Of a stretch of 5,361 nt of DNA, positions 4,887 through 5,361 are shown piece after piece. Under the pieces are notes generated by a model. It was not told where the DNA came from. It was given only the letters and a program-made list of their open reading frames with translations, and searched no databases. The position numbers and the translations under genes are program-made. This DNA is from Crenothrix polyspora (GTDB lineage Bacteria; Pseudomonadota; Gammaproteobacteria; Methylococcales; Methylomonadaceae): positions 1 through 5,361 of the forward strand of contig CAMDOP010000239.1 in the NCBI GenBank assembly GCA_945903675.1, in the 5' to 3' direction. Position 1 is the stretch's first letter. Each line of letters begins with the position of its first letter.

Positions 4887-5361
4887 TTAGCCTTTTAATG
4901 TCTTAGCTTTCTCAAGTACTTCTTCTATGGTACCAACCATATAAAAAGCTTGCTCTGGAATAGCATCGTAATCGCCGTTGATAATACCTTTAAAGCCAGC
5001 GATGGTGTCTTTTAACGACACATACTTACCTGGTGAACCGGTAAATACTTCAGCAACAAAGAATGGCTGAGATAAGAATCGTTGCATTTTACGAGCTCTT
5101 GAAACGGTTAACTTATCTTCTTCAGATAACTCATCCATACCCAAAATCGCAATAATATCGCGCAATTCTTTGTAACGTTGCAAAATACCTTGAACACTAC
5201 GAGCTACGTCATAATGCTCTTGTCCGATAACTAAAGGATCGAGCTGACGACTGGTTGAATCCAAAGGATCAATAGCAGGATAAATACCTAACTCAGCAAT
5301 TTGACGTGATAAAACCACGGTCGCATCTAAGTGAGCAAAAGTAGTAGCAGGTGAAGGATCG
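4887..5361 (-). CDS. atpD: F1Fo ATP synthase subunit beta, C-terminal part (5' end beyond window)
   Basis: Catalytic subunit of the F1 sector. The last 157 residues are visible, about one third of the usual 460; the P-loop region lies outside. Reading in from the window edge the protein begins DPSPATTFAHLDATVVLSR, a highly conserved stretch. Next come GIYPAIDPLDSTSR (with the DSTSR loop near the nucleotide site), then DELSEEDKLTVSRARK (containing the DELSEED segment that contacts the central stalk and transmits torque). QRFLSQPFFVAEVFTGSPGK and the C-terminal helices ending EEVLEKAKTLKG complete it. The frame is open and fully typical. The gene is upstream of atpC in the same operon, and no start or promoter is in view. 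Confidence 0.97.
   Translation of the reverse strand, partial: DPSPATTFAHLDATVVLSRQIAELGIYPAIDPLDSTSRQLDPLVIGQEHYDVARSVQGILQRYKELRDIIAILGMDELSEEDKLTVSRARKMQRFLSQPFFVAEVFTGSPGKYVSLKDTIAGFKGIINGDYDAIPEQAFYMVGTIEEVLEKAKTLKG

Noticed and set aside
4708..4890. Plus-strand open frame of 60 codons
   Set aside because: It overlaps the 5' part of atpC on the opposite strand and shows no family features; it is a shadow of atpC.

Overview
This window is AT-rich chromosomal DNA, most likely from a gammaproteobacterium. The main evidence is the minus-strand order atpD, atpC, glmU, glmS, which is the arrangement known from Escherichia coli and many relatives. The proteins (F1 beta, F1 epsilon, GlmU of 458 residues, GlmS of about 609 residues) match that group in motifs and length. 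The genus cannot be fixed from the sequence alone.

From the right end, the minus strand carries the 3' part of atpD (ATP synthase beta, cut by the window edge), a 51-nt spacer with a perfect 9-bp hairpin, and atpC (epsilon). A strong Rho-independent terminator then closes the ATP synthase operon. Beyond it lie glmU and glmS, separated by a single base. Together these two enzymes convert fructose-6-phosphate to UDP-N-acetylglucosamine: GlmS makes glucosamine-6-phosphate, and GlmU acts after the GlmM mutase step. UDP-GlcNAc feeds peptidoglycan and lipopolysaccharide synthesis.

The left 1.1 kb is accessory DNA. A plus-strand DUF1778 (TacA/AtaR-like) ribbon-helix-helix antitoxin gene runs into glmS tail to tail with an 11-base gap and has no acetyltransferase toxin gene beside it. 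Divergent from it, after a 240-base intergenic region holding dyad symmetries and a good promoter, is a brnT-brnA type II toxin-antitoxin pair; brnA is cut by the left edge. These genes sit just past the 3' end of glmS, which is the classical Tn7 attachment site and a known insertion hot spot.

The most striking observation is at the glmS start. The reading frame, the catalytic N-terminal cysteine and a well-spaced Shine-Dalgarno sequence all place the start at 2930, but that codon is AGG. No ATG, GTG, TTG or CTG lies between the upstream in-frame stop and the cysteine. This is either a sequence error or a real loss of the canonical start in an important gene. I did not find a clearly new multi-gene system here; the toxin-antitoxin material belongs to known families.
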